This document shows, one piece after another, positions 1 to 8,005 of a stretch of 64,000 nucleotides of DNA. The stretch comes from Flintibacter faecis. Lineage in GTDB: Bacteria; Bacillota; Clostridia; Oscillospirales; Oscillospiraceae. Position 1 is the stretch's first letter; each line of letters starts with the position of its first letter. The notes below the pieces were generated by a model. The model did not search any database, was not told the DNA's origin, and saw nothing but the letters and a program-made list of their open reading frames with translations. Both the position numbers and the translations under genes were made by a program. The DNA lies in NCBI RefSeq assembly GCF_014287875.1, contig NZ_JACOPN010000001.1, positions 248,001 through 312,000 on the forward strand, in the 5' to 3' direction.

Positions 1-173
1 AGGGGATCGCCCTTGCCGTCGGCCAGCTCGGCCAGGGTCAGGTGATACTTGTCCGGGGTGACGGGACGCATCCGCAGGCGGAGCATGGCGAAGATCTGCC
101 GCAGCTTGGAGTACTCCGGGCCGGAGCACTCATACATCAAAATGGTTCCAGACTTAAATTTCATATTTTTCAT
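1..173 (-). CDS. DUF3783-like protein, 3' part missing (runs off left edge)
   Basis: Reading leftward from the ATG at 173, the protein begins MKNMKFKSGTILMYECSG and continues through a Lys/Arg-rich helix (SKLRQIFAMLRLRMRPV) to the window edge, so only 57 residues are visible. A GGGAA-type ribosome site lies about 8 bases upstream. The opening strand, the 'LR..FA.LRLRMRPV.PD.Y...L.EL' pattern and small size fit DUF3783, a family of unknown function in Firmicutes. The gene lies 46 bases downstream of the sulfhydrylase gene on the same strand, and I see no U-tracted terminator between them, so they may be cotranscribed. Family assignment is from memory and moderately sure; function unknown. Confidence 0.6.
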   Translation of the reverse strand, partial: MKNMKFKSGTILMYECSGPEYSKLRQIFAMLRLRMRPVTPDKYHLTLAELADGKGDP

Positions 174-219
174 GTTTGATTCCCTTTCTTGGGGGCACCG
201 GCCCCGTTTGCTTTGTTTC

Positions 220-1503
220 TCAGACCTGGGCCAGAGCCTGGTCGATATCGGCGATGAGATCGGCGGCATCCTCAATGCCGCAGGACATGCGCACCAGGTC
301 GGGGGTGATGCCGGCGGCGGCCAACTCCGCGTCGTTCATCTGCCGGTGGGTGGCAGAGGCGGGGTGCAGGCAACAGGTGCGGGCGTCGGCCACGTGGGTC
401 TCGATGGCGGCCAGGCGCAGGTGCTTCATAAACTCCTCCGCCGCCTTGCGTCCGCCCTTTACGCCGAAGGAGACCACGCCGCAGGTGCCATTGGGCATAT
501 ACTTCTTGGCGATGTCGTAATACTTGTCCCCCTCCAGGCCGGGATAGGTGACCCAGGCCACCTTGGGGCTGCCCTTCAGATATTTGGCCACCGCCAGGGC
601 GTTTTCACAGTGGCGGGCCATGCGCACATGCAGGCTCTCCAGCCCCAGATTCAGCAGGAAGGCATTCTGGGGGGCCTGGATGGACCCGAAGTCCCGCATC
701 AGCTGGGCCGTGGCCTTGGTGATGAAGGCCCCGCCCTGGCCGAACTTCTCGGCATAGGTGATGCCGTGATAGCTCTCGTCGGGGGTACACAGGCCGGGGA
801 ACTTGTCCGCGTGGGCCATCCAGTCGAACTTTCCGCTGTCCACGATGCAGCCGCCCACGGCGGCGCCGTGGCCGTCCATATACTTGGTGGTGGAGTGGGT
901 GACGATGTCGCAGCCCCACTCAAACGGGCGGCAGTTCACGGGGGTGGCGAAGGTGTTGTCCATGATCAGGGGCACGCCGTGGGCGTGGGCCGCCTTGGCA
1001 AAGCGCTCAATATCCAGCACGGTGAGGGCGGGGTTGGCGATGGTCTCGCCGAACACGGCCTTGGTGTTGGGCCGGAAGGCGGCCTGCAGCTCCTCGTCGG
1101 AGCAGTCGGGCTCCACGAAGGTAAACTCAATGCCCATCTTCTTCATGGTCACGGCGAACAGGTTATAGGTGCCGCCGTAGATGGTGGAGGAGGCCACCAC
1201 ATGGTCACCGCAGTTGGCGATGTTGAACACAGCATAGAAGTTGGCCGCCTGGCCGGAGGAGGTGAGCATGGCGGCGGTTCCACCCTCCATGTCGCAGATC
1301 TTGGCCGCCACCATGTCGTTGGTGGGGTTTTGCAGGCGGGTATAGAAATATCCGCTGGCCTCCAGGTCGAACAGCTTGCCCATGTCCTCGCTGGTGTCAT
1401 ATTTAAATGTGGTGGACTGGATAATGGGGATCTGGCGGGGCTCGCCGTTGCCCGGCGTATAGCCGCCCTGGACGCACTTGGTATTGATGGCGTAATCGCT
1501 CAT
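220..1503 (-). CDS. metY: O-acetylhomoserine sulfhydrylase (MetY-type, PLP)
   Basis: 427-aa Cys/Met-metabolism PLP enzyme, expected to join sulfide (or a thiol) to O-acetylhomoserine to make homocysteine in the cytosol. Visible motifs: the N-terminal YTRLQNPTND segment (residues 54-63), TSSGQAANFY, the aspartate of MDNTFATP (182) that binds the pyridine nitrogen, and the Schiff-base lysine K207 in THSTTKYMDGHG. Length and the insert-rich C-terminus match MetY rather than the shorter cystathionine gamma-synthases. I start at the ATG at 1503, preceded by AAGGAAACGAC; a reading frame open 60 bases further upstream begins right at the predicted transcription start and is not credible. Own promoter at 1569-1597. 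The 60-base leader is too short for a SAM riboswitch. Confidence 0.9.
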   Translation of the reverse strand: MSDYAINTKCVQGGYTPGNGEPRQIPIIQSTTFKYDTSEDMGKLFDLEASGYFYTRLQNPTNDMVAAKICDMEGGTAAMLTSSGQAANFYAVFNIANCGDHVVASSTIYGGTYNLFAVTMKKMGIEFTFVEPDCSDEELQAAFRPNTKAVFGETIANPALTVLDIERFAKAAHAHGVPLIMDNTFATPVNCRPFEWGCDIVTHSTTKYMDGHGAAVGGCIVDSGKFDWMAHADKFPGLCTPDESYHGITYAEKFGQGGAFITKATAQLMRDFGSIQAPQNAFLLNLGLESLHVRMARHCENALAVAKYLKGSPKVAWVTYPGLEGDKYYDIAKKYMPNGTCGVVSFGVKGGRKAAEEFMKHLRLAAIETHVADARTCCLHPASATHRQMNDAELAAAGITPDLVRMSCGIEDAADLIADIDQALAQV

Positions 1504-1568
1504 GTCGTTTCCTTCTTTCTTATATGGATGCGGCCCGTGTGCCGCAGGTAAAGACACAATCATCCATA

Positions 1569-1597
1569 AGAGTACCGTCTCCCGGGGACTTTGTCAA
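1569..1597 (-). promoter_or_regulatory. Sigma-A promoter for metY
   Basis: On the minus strand, TTGACA (1597-1592), a 17-base spacer and TACTCT (1574-1569). It predicts transcription from about 1562 with a leader of about 60 bases. Confidence 0.6.
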
Positions 1598-1644
1598 GAA
1601 AAGAGCTGTCATTTTCCTCTTCATCGGCTCTCTTTTTGCTCCGA

Positions 1645-2121
1645 TCATGGCTGGGGCATCACTTCCTCCGCCGTCAGGCGCTGGTGGCTGCGGTAGTCAT
1701 CGGTGTGGCCGCTGCAGAAGAGCTCCACCGACTCCACCCCCGGCAGCTGGCTGAGGGTGAGCACCACACAGTAATCGGCCAGGGTGAGGGACAGGCCGGT
1801 CAACGTGCTGTAGGGTTCGGTAAACCACACCCACAGACAGCCAGAGTCCTCCGTATCCCAGGCCCAGCCCTCTAACTCGGTGCTCTTCGGGAAGGGGGAG
1901 ACCAGGCCCTCCCGGTCCGGCCCGGCCAGCAGGGCCCGCAGCAGCTCCTCCGGCCCCGGCTGGTCCGGTCCGGCATAGGGCTGGCTCTCCAGCACCTGGC
2001 CGTGCTCCCGGGTCTGGGTGACAAAATAGAGCTGCAAACCCTCCGGCTCCTCCGCCCTGCCGCAGGCGGCGCAGGGCAGCAGCAGGGCCAAGGCCAGCAC
2101 CAGGGCGAGCAGTTTTCTCAT
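1645..2121 (-). CDS. GerMN-domain lipoprotein
   Basis: 158-aa exported protein. A hydrophobic signal (MRKLLALVLALALLLP) ends at CAAC, so it is probably a lipoprotein, although the lipobox is imperfect. The remainder has the GerMN pattern: a beta strand (LQLYFV), a 'GPEELLRALLAGP' helix, an 'LAD..VVLTLSQLPGVESVELF' core. GerMN domains occur in spore-germination protein GerM and in lipoproteins coupled to two-component systems (LpqB-like). The start overlaps the stop of the upstream histidine kinase by 4 bases, so the two are translationally coupled; it may modulate that sensor at the outer face of the membrane. The role is inference. Confidence 0.7.
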   Translation of the reverse strand: MRKLLALVLALALLLPCAACGRAEEPEGLQLYFVTQTREHGQVLESQPYAGPDQPGPEELLRALLAGPDREGLVSPFPKSTELEGWAWDTEDSGCLWVWFTEPYSTLTGLSLTLADYCVVLTLSQLPGVESVELFCSGHTDDYRSHQRLTAEEVMPQP

Positions 2122-3653
2122 GGCTGGACTCCCTTCTCCGCTTCCCCTTCCGGCGCTTCCAGCTCCCCCCGGTCCAGGGGGAAGCCCACGGTGAACAGGC
2201 TGCCCCCGCCGGGTCGGGCCCGGGCGGTGACCCAGCCCCCGTGGCGGCGCACCGTGTCCCGCACGATGGACAGGCCCAATCCCGTGCCCCCGGCGGCCCG
2301 GGAGCGGGCCTTGTCCACCCGGTAGAACCGGTTGAACACCTTGGGCAGGTCCTCCTCCGGGATGCCGATGCCCGTGTCAGACACCTCGATGAGCACCTGT
2401 TCCCCGTCTCGGGTGACGCTGGCGGAGACAGATCCCTGGGGATAATTATACTTTACGGCATTTTCCACTAAATTATAACAGATTTGATACAGGTCGTCCT
2501 GGGTGCAGCGGATATTGCACTCGGGCTTGACGCTGGTGCGGATGGTCACTCCCGCCGCATCGGCCACAGGCAGCAGCATATTCACCGCCCGCTCCAGCAC
2601 CGCCCCGGTGTCCACCCGGTCCGTCTTGCCCGCAGGCAGGCTGTCCAGGCGGGTGAGGGCCAGCAGATGCTCTGTGATGCGGGTGAGCCGCTCGGCCTCG
2701 TCCCCGATGTCCTTCACAAAGTCGCGGAGGGTCTCCTGGTCCATCTGCTGGTTCTGCAAAATGGAGTCGGTCAGCAGGCGGATGGATGCCAAGGGAGTTT
2801 TTAATTCGTGGCTGGCATCAGAGACAAAGCGGCGGCGGACCTCCTCCGTGGTCTGGAGTCGGTCGGTCAGGCGGTTGAACTCCTGGGCCAGCTGGGCCAT
2901 CTCGTCCCGCCCGGCGGGCTGGAGCCGGTGGCCATACTCCCCCTCCCCCACCACACGAAAGGCGTGGAGCAGGGCGGCGATGCGGGCGGTGAGCATTTTT
3001 GAGAAAAACAGGCTGACCACCAGGGCGGAGGCCACAATGACTGCCGAGATGTTAGCCAGGTTCTGCTGGAGACTTTGCAGCAGATTCCCCTGTTCCCGGT
3101 CCGTCTCCAGCACATACACCGCCCCGGTGGTCATGCCCCGGCTGACGATGGGCACGGCGGCGGTGGAGGTGAACACCCCATCGGCATAGTGGGAATAGAA
3201 CACGTCCTTTCCCTCCAGGGCCGCCGCCACCTCCTGATACAGGGCATAGCGGTACTGCGGCTCCTCCGGCTCCTCCTTCCCGCTGCTGTTCCATTTATCG
3301 GTGGCGCTGTCATACAGCACAAGGCCCGCCGGGTCGGTGACCAGAATGCGGCTCAATCCCATGTCGTCCAGCAGGTTCATCACCCGGACTACCTGGTCAG
3401 AGGTCAGCGTCTCCAGCTCCATCAGGGCCGAGGCGATCACCGCGCTCTGGCTTTTCAATGAGTCCCGTTTGGAGGTGAACAGCAGGTCCTGAGAGGCCAG
3501 CACCGGATAGGTGTTCAGCAGGGCCAGCACCAGGGTGATGACCACCAGATAGCTCAGGGCGTATTTTACCTGGAGAGAGGCAAAAAAGGGCACCCCCTCC
3601 CGGTTTTTTTTCTTCTTTTCGCTGTCTATGGGTGGTCCCTTCTTTCTGCGCAT
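2118..3653 (-). CDS. Membrane sensor histidine kinase (HAMP-HisKA-HATPase)
   Basis: 511-aa sensor kinase. After a Lys-rich cytoplasmic start it has a transmembrane helix (about 32-51), an extracytoplasmic sensing domain, a second helix (about 200-216), a HAMP linker, a HisKA domain with phospho-acceptor H282 in DASHELKTPLASIR, and an ATPase with N box (NLVENAVKYN), DTGIGI and GTGLGLSIV. Architecture matches WalK/PhoR/ResE kinases. Partner regulator is at 3886-4584, but repeats at 3670-3857 now separate them and end right before this start. The start has only a weak ribosome site; I could not find a better one, and the repeat insertion may have changed the 5' end. Signal sensed: not known. Confidence 0.9.
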   Translation of the reverse strand: MRRKKGPPIDSEKKKKNREGVPFFASLQVKYALSYLVVITLVLALLNTYPVLASQDLLFTSKRDSLKSQSAVIASALMELETLTSDQVVRVMNLLDDMGLSRILVTDPAGLVLYDSATDKWNSSGKEEPEEPQYRYALYQEVAAALEGKDVFYSHYADGVFTSTAAVPIVSRGMTTGAVYVLETDREQGNLLQSLQQNLANISAVIVASALVVSLFFSKMLTARIAALLHAFRVVGEGEYGHRLQPAGRDEMAQLAQEFNRLTDRLQTTEEVRRRFVSDASHELKTPLASIRLLTDSILQNQQMDQETLRDFVKDIGDEAERLTRITEHLLALTRLDSLPAGKTDRVDTGAVLERAVNMLLPVADAAGVTIRTSVKPECNIRCTQDDLYQICYNLVENAVKYNYPQGSVSASVTRDGEQVLIEVSDTGIGIPEEDLPKVFNRFYRVDKARSRAAGGTGLGLSIVRDTVRRHGGWVTARARPGGGSLFTVGFPLDRGELEAPEGEAEKGVQP

Positions 3654-3669
3654 TTTCTGTCGGCGGATG

Positions 3670-3857
3670 CCGCCCTCTCAGTCACGGCTAACGCCGTGCC
3701 AGCTCCCCCAGAGGGGGAGCCAAGTTTCCAGCCCTGTCATTGCGAGGCCAATTCCCCTTGTCAAGGGGAAATGTCCCGAAGGGACAAAAGGGATAGGGAG
3801 GCCCAGCGGGCCGACGTGGCAATCCGCCCCCTTGCCTCCCCCTTTGGGGGAGGTGCC
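3670..3857. repeat. Cluster of extragenic palindromic repeats between regulator and kinase genes
   Basis: Three palindromic modules follow each other: 3670-3723 (TCACGGCTAACGCCGTG plus CTCCCCCAGAGGGGGAG), 3736-3826 (starting GTCATTGCGAGG, containing TTCCCCTTGTCAAGGGGAA and TGTCCCGAAGGGACA, ending CGACGTGGCAATCCG), and 3834-3857 (GCCTCCCCCTTTGGGGGAGG). The ends of the middle module recur at 42556-42656. No coding potential. Such modules are familiar as highly repeated extragenic elements in Oscillospiraceae genomes (recalled, not checked). The cluster sits inside what is otherwise a regulator-kinase operon. Confidence 0.75.
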
Positions 3858-3885
3858 CAGTGCGCACACTGGGCGGAGAGGGCTT

Positions 3886-4584
3886 TCAGCTGCTCTTCTG
3901 GCTGCTCAGATAATAGCCCACGCCCCATTTGGTGCGGATGTACTCGGGGTTGGCGGGGTCCAGCTCCAGCTTTTCCCGCAGGCGGCGGATGTGCACGTCC
4001 ACTGTGCGGTAGTCCCCCACATACTCATAGCCCCACACCACGTTCAGCAGGTTCTCCCGGCTGTACACCCGGCCCGGGTTGCGCATGAGCAGCTCCATCA
4101 GGTCGAACTCCTTGGCCGTCAGCTCCACTGGGGCCCCGTCCTTCCAGGCCGAGCGCTCCGCCGGGTCCAGATGGATGTGGCCCACGGTCAGCTCCCCCGT
4201 CTCCTGCTGCTTGACAGCGGCGGCGGCGGTACGGCGGAGCAGGGCCCGCACCCGGGCCTTCAGCTCCAGAATGTTGAAGGGCTTGGTCACATAGTCGTCC
4301 GCTCCGCAGGCAAAGCCCATCAGCTTGTCCGAATCCTCCCCCTTGGCGGTGAGCATGATGATGGGCACGTCAGAAAACTCCCGGATGCGCATACAGGCCT
4401 GCAGCCCATCGATCTTGGGCATCATCAGGTCCAGGATAACGAGGTCAAAGCTGCCCTCCCGGGCCAGCTCCACCGCCTGCTCCCCGTCGGAGCCCGTCTC
4501 CACCTGATAGCCCTCCTGCTGCAGGTTAAAGCGGATGCCCTTCACCAGCACCGCCTCGTCATCCACCACTAATATTTTGGCCAT
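3886..4584 (-). CDS. OmpR/PhoB-family response regulator
   Basis: 232-aa two-component response regulator: receiver domain (1-115) with acidic pocket DDE (8-10), phospho-acceptor D52 in VILDLMMP, T80-region LTAKGE and K-loop VTKPF, then a winged-helix DNA-binding domain ending VDVHIRRLREKL...YIRTKWGVGYYL. Start chosen at ATG 4584 because a strong AGGAGG site lies 7 bases upstream; an upstream in-frame Met overlaps that site. It should be phosphorylated by the kinase at 2118-3653 and act as a transcription factor. Target genes cannot be read from the window. Confidence 0.93.
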   Translation of the reverse strand: MAKILVVDDEAVLVKGIRFNLQQEGYQVETGSDGEQAVELAREGSFDLVILDLMMPKIDGLQACMRIREFSDVPIIMLTAKGEDSDKLMGFACGADDYVTKPFNILELKARVRALLRRTAAAAVKQQETGELTVGHIHLDPAERSAWKDGAPVELTAKEFDLMELLMRNPGRVYSRENLLNVVWGYEYVGDYRTVDVHIRRLREKLELDPANPEYIRTKWGVGYYLSSQKSS

Positions 4585-4617
4585 GTTATCCTCCTCTTGT
4601 TTCAACGGTGCGGGACT

Positions 4618-5022
4618 TTAGCTCACCGGCTCTGCTGCGGCATAGTCCCGCAGGCCGGCCAGCAGCTTTTCCCCGATGCCGGAGACCTGAACAAGCTCGT
4701 CCACCGACCGGAAGGGGCCGTGCTCCTCCCGCCAGGCCACGATGGCCTGAGCCCGCTTCTCCCCGATGCCGGGCAGGCGCTCCAGGTCCTCCGCCGGGGC
4801 GGAGTTGATGTCGATGACCTCCCCCTCCAGCAGACTGTCCGGCCGTTCCTCTTCGCTGCCGGAAGCCGCGGGAGCCGGGCTTTCCTCCGGCGCGGACTGG
4901 CTCACCGTGACGGTATAGGGCTGGGCGGCGCTCTGCCTGGCATAGAACCAGCCCCCGGTGAACAGCAGAAAGGCCGCAGTCAGTCCCAGGGCCGCCTTTT
5001 CATACCTGGATATCCCAGCCAT
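4618..5022 (-). CDS. comEA: ComEA-like helix-hairpin-helix protein
   Basis: 134-aa protein with a short cytoplasmic start, one membrane anchor (about 12-29: ALGLTAAFLLFTGGWFYA), an acidic Ser/Pro/Glu linker and a C-terminal tandem helix-hairpin-helix DNA-binding unit (DINSAPAEDLERLPGIGEKRAQAI...VDELVQVSGIGEKLL). This is the competence DNA receptor architecture: the domain binds incoming double-stranded DNA outside the membrane. It lacks the SLBB domain found in many ComEA proteins. Start set at ATG 5022 with GGGGGGAAG upstream; the frame is open further but that part is not protein-like. No comEC neighbour, so a role in DNA uptake is inferred from architecture only. Confidence 0.75.
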   Translation of the reverse strand: MAGISRYEKAALGLTAAFLLFTGGWFYARQSAAQPYTVTVSQSAPEESPAPAASGSEEERPDSLLEGEVIDINSAPAEDLERLPGIGEKRAQAIVAWREEHGPFRSVDELVQVSGIGEKLLAGLRDYAAAEPVS

Positions 5023-5203
5023 TTTTCTTCCCCCCGCTCTTGCAGACTGTGCCGTTCTTTGGTATAATGGGGACATATCATCGACAATTTTCCCGTGTTT
5101 CCCCAGGCCCTTTTGTATTTCTCCGGCGGAGCTCTGCCGAAGGGGCGGTTTGGGGACCATTCACGTGTCCACTTTAGTATAACATAACTACGGAGATTTT
5201 CCT

Positions 5204-6559
5204 ATGAAAAAATATCGCATTCCCGCCCTGCTTCTCTCTTTGGTCCTGATGCTGAATCTGCTGGCCCTGCCCGCCGCCGCCTTGGAGGAGCCGGAGCTGC
5301 AGTGTACCAACGCCATCCTGGTGGACGCCAACTATGGCGAGGTGCTCTATGCCAAAAAGGCGGACGAAAAGGCCTATCCCGCCTCCATCACCAAGGTGAT
5401 GACCGCCCTGCTGGTACTGGAGGCCATGGACAGCGGCAAACTGAAGAAGGACCAGCAGATCACCGCCGGGCCCACCACCCTCCAGGACATGTCTGGCAAC
5501 TATTCCACCGCCAAGCTGGAACCGGGGGATGTCCTCACAGTGGAGCAGCTGCTGTACTGCCTGCTCCTCCCCTCCGCCAACGAGGCGGGCAACATCCTGG
5601 CCGTGGCGGTGGACGGCTCCATCGAGGCCTTTGTGGAGCACATGAACACCCGGGCAGCAGAGCTGGGCTGCAAGGGCACCCACTTTGTCAACCCCCACGG
5701 CCTCCACGACCCGGACCACTACACCACCGCCTATGACATCTCCCTGTACATGACCGAGGCCCTCAAGCACGAGCTGTTCCGCACCATCATCCACACCGCC
5801 ACCTATGTCCTGCCCGCCACCGCCCACCAGGGGGAGCAGACCTTCTATAACACCAACGCCCTGATCTCCAACTTCCACTACTCCGGCTATGTCTATAACA
5901 AGTGCATCGGCGGCAAGACGGGCACCACCGACGAGGCCGGAAAATGTCTGGTGGCAGCGGCGGAATCGGGGGACACCCTGCTCATCTCCGTCATCCTGGG
6001 CTCCGGCGTGGTGGACCCCAACGGGGCCAAGCGCCAGGGCCAGTTCACCGAGAGCACCAAGCTGCTGAAATGGGGCTTTGACAACTTCCGCCGGGTCACC
6101 ATCAGCCAGGGCAGCGACCCGGTGGACAAGGTGGCCGTCACCCTGTCCCGCCAGGCGGACGAGGTGATGGTAAAGCCCGATGGCGAGGTGGTGCGCACCC
6201 TGCCCAAGGACCTGGACCCCAGCCTGATCGAGACCACCATCCACCTGAATTCGGACACGGTGGAGGCTCCGGTGGAGGAGGGCCAGGTGCTGGGCACCAT
6301 GACCCTGTCCTATGAGGGGACGGACTACGGCTCGCTGGACCTGGTGGCCGTTACGTCGGTGGAGCGGTCTGAGCTGCTGTATAAAAAAGCCCAGGTGGCC
6401 GCCTTCTTCCAGAACTTCGGTGTCCGTGTGATCGCCGTCATCGTCCTGATCCTTGTCATCGCCGTGCTGCTGAAGGTGCTGGTCTTCCGCAAGGAGCGCC
6501 GCTATGGAGCCCGGGTCATGTCCCGTGGCCGCCGCAACTACCGGGGCGGACGGCGCTGA
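5204..6559 (+). CDS. dacF: D-alanyl-D-alanine carboxypeptidase (DacF/PBP5-like)
   Basis: 451-aa penicillin-binding protein that trims the terminal D-Ala from peptidoglycan stem peptides outside the membrane. It has a signal peptide (1-24, ending PAAALEE), the three active-site boxes S61-I-T-K64, S124-A-N126 and K238-T-G240, then a beta-rich PBP5 C-terminal domain (about 290-390). Unusually for PBP5, which has an amphipathic anchor, the C-terminus carries a real membrane helix (about 405-426) followed by a very basic tail (KERRYGARVMSRGRRNYRGGRR). GGAG lies 8 bases before the start. The gene stands alone between divergent comEA and the bidirectional terminator at 6571-6597. Confidence 0.9.
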   Translation: MKKYRIPALLLSLVLMLNLLALPAAALEEPELQCTNAILVDANYGEVLYAKKADEKAYPASITKVMTALLVLEAMDSGKLKKDQQITAGPTTLQDMSGNYSTAKLEPGDVLTVEQLLYCLLLPSANEAGNILAVAVDGSIEAFVEHMNTRAAELGCKGTHFVNPHGLHDPDHYTTAYDISLYMTEALKHELFRTIIHTATYVLPATAHQGEQTFYNTNALISNFHYSGYVYNKCIGGKTGTTDEAGKCLVAAAESGDTLLISVILGSGVVDPNGAKRQGQFTESTKLLKWGFDNFRRVTISQGSDPVDKVAVTLSRQADEVMVKPDGEVVRTLPKDLDPSLIETTIHLNSDTVEAPVEEGQVLGTMTLSYEGTDYGSLDLVAVTSVERSELLYKKAQVAAFFQNFGVRVIAVIVLILVIAVLLKVLVFRKERRYGARVMSRGRRNYRGGRR

Positions 6560-6570
6560 AACTAAAATTA

Positions 6571-6597
6571 AAAAGGGGGCCTTTCGGCCCCTTTTTT
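6571..6597. terminator. Bidirectional rho-independent terminator
   Basis: AAAAGGGGGCC-TTTC-GGCCCCTTTTTT. A-rich on the left and T-rich on the right, so it can end both dacF (+) and the convergent DUF4317 gene (-). Confidence 0.9.
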
Positions 6598-6614
6598 ATC
6601 CCCTTTTTTGTCCG

Positions 6615-7772
6615 TCAGGACAGCTCCTCTGTCTGCGCAGCAGAGACATTCACGGCCAAACCGTTCACCTCCACCCCCTTGCCCACGGGGATCATGATGT
6701 ACTTCTTCCCATCGATCATGCAGGTCTCCACCAGATAGCTGAACTCCGGGTCCACCGATACGGTGATCTGCTCGGTTTTCACCTGAAACTTGCCGGGGTC
6801 GATGAGGTTCTCCGGGTTGAGCACGGCGTTCTCCCCAAACTCCTCCCCACACCTCTCCTGAAAGGCGGCGATACGCTCCCGCTCCACCCCCTGGTCGGCC
6901 AGGATCATGCCCACATCGGCAGGGGTCAGGGTGGGGGGCTCGGGGTCCTTGCGCTCCTTGTGCTCCTGCAGCTGGTCGTGGATGCGCTCGTGGATGGCCT
7001 GGAGCACCTCCATACTGCACTGGTCCTCCAGCCCCTGGCACAGGGCGGTCTCAAAGGCCGCCTTCTGTTCCCCGGCGGACATGGGGGGCTCGGTGTGGAA
7101 CACCCCGTCGATGAATTCCTGGTGCAGCTCATCCGGGCGGCGGCTGTAGTACAGGGCGTTATAGATGTTGGCCGCCCGGTCATCAAAGGCGGGGAACAGG
7201 AAGCCCAGCTCCGGGGGACAGACGATCTGCCCCGCCGCCAGGTTGTGGAATTCGTTCTCCTGGGGGAAGTAGCCCAGCTCCGTCTTGCCCTCCTTCACCG
7301 GGTACACGCCGCAGACAAAGTAGGAGAAGGTCCGGTCCGAGGCATCGGCCTGAAGCTCGTCGTCGCCGCCCCGGTGGGGCACGTCATACCGCTCGTGGCT
7401 CATCAGCAGCAGATAGCTGCAGCCCTCCATGTCCAGCTGGTCGATGACCTTCTGATAGAATGCGGTGCGGGTCTCCCGGTCCTTCAGCTCCGAATCCCGC
7501 AGGGCAGTGAGCAGCTTGTGCTCCTCCCCCTCCATCACCTGCTGGGTGGAAAAGACGATGTCGATGAGGTTTTTCCCCAGCCGCCCGGACAGCACCTTTT
7601 TCAGCAGCCCCAGATAGCGCTCCGCCTCCGCCTCGGGCATATAGCCGAAGGACTCGTCCAGGTCAGAGACGATCTCTTTATTTCCGTTGACAAAGCAGCC
7701 ATATACCCGGTTGAACCCCGTCCGGTCCAGCCGGAACCGCCGCCGCAGCTCGTTTAACTCTTTTTGATTCAT
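6615..7772 (-). CDS. DUF4317 family protein
   Basis: 385-aa soluble protein with no signal peptide or membrane segment. It begins MNQKELNELRRRFRLDRTGF and contains the 'VYGCFVNGNKEIVS.LDESFG.MPEAEAERYLGLLKKVLSG' opening, an internal 'YLLLMSHERYDVPHRGGDDE' segment and 'CPPELGFLFPAFDDRAANIYNALYY'. These recall DUF4317, a family restricted largely to Clostridia and without a known function. It is monocistronic, convergent with dacF and divergent from the Ser/Thr symporter gene. No catalytic signature was recognised. Confidence 0.8.
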   Translation of the reverse strand: MNQKELNELRRRFRLDRTGFNRVYGCFVNGNKEIVSDLDESFGYMPEAEAERYLGLLKKVLSGRLGKNLIDIVFSTQQVMEGEEHKLLTALRDSELKDRETRTAFYQKVIDQLDMEGCSYLLLMSHERYDVPHRGGDDELQADASDRTFSYFVCGVYPVKEGKTELGYFPQENEFHNLAAGQIVCPPELGFLFPAFDDRAANIYNALYYSRRPDELHQEFIDGVFHTEPPMSAGEQKAAFETALCQGLEDQCSMEVLQAIHERIHDQLQEHKERKDPEPPTLTPADVGMILADQGVERERIAAFQERCGEEFGENAVLNPENLIDPGKFQVKTEQITVSVDPEFSYLVETCMIDGKKYIMIPVGKGVEVNGLAVNVSAAQTEELS

Positions 7773-7878
7773 ATGTATTGCCTCGCAGACTCAAAGTTTT
7801 TCCCGGCGATCCGGGCGTTTCCCTTTTATTTTAGCGGAACTCAGGTGAAAATGCAATCGTTCCAGCGCCCCTGCTTGT

Positions 7879-7936
7879 TCAGGGGAGGGCCGCGTCAAAT
7901 ACTGAGCCAAAGCGTTCAGACCCGGTCCTCCCCTGA
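7879..7936 (+). promoter_or_regulatory. Long inverted repeat in the leader region of sstT
   Basis: TCAGGGGAGGGCCG (7879-7892) can pair with CGGTCCTCCCCTGA (7923-7936) over 14 positions, with one G-U pair, around a 30-base loop. There is no T-run after it, so it is not a classical terminator. It lies 70 bases before the symporter start. Leader structure or operator are both possible. Confidence 0.4.
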
Positions 7937-8005
7937 GGAAACAGCGCGTTTCCCCAGCATCCCGGCAAAAAGAGAAGAGAAGAAGAAAGAAAGGATCAAT
8001 GAAAA

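Noticed and set aside
1504..1568. SAM riboswitch before metY
   Set aside because: The promoter leaves only about 60 bases of leader and no kink-turn or conserved SAM-I core is visible.
7773..8005. Possible T-box riboswitch upstream of sstT (AGGGGAGGGCCGCG slightly resembles the T-box core)
   Set aside because: The core does not match AGGGUGGNACCGCG, and no specifier stem or terminator/antiterminator pair with a T-run was found.
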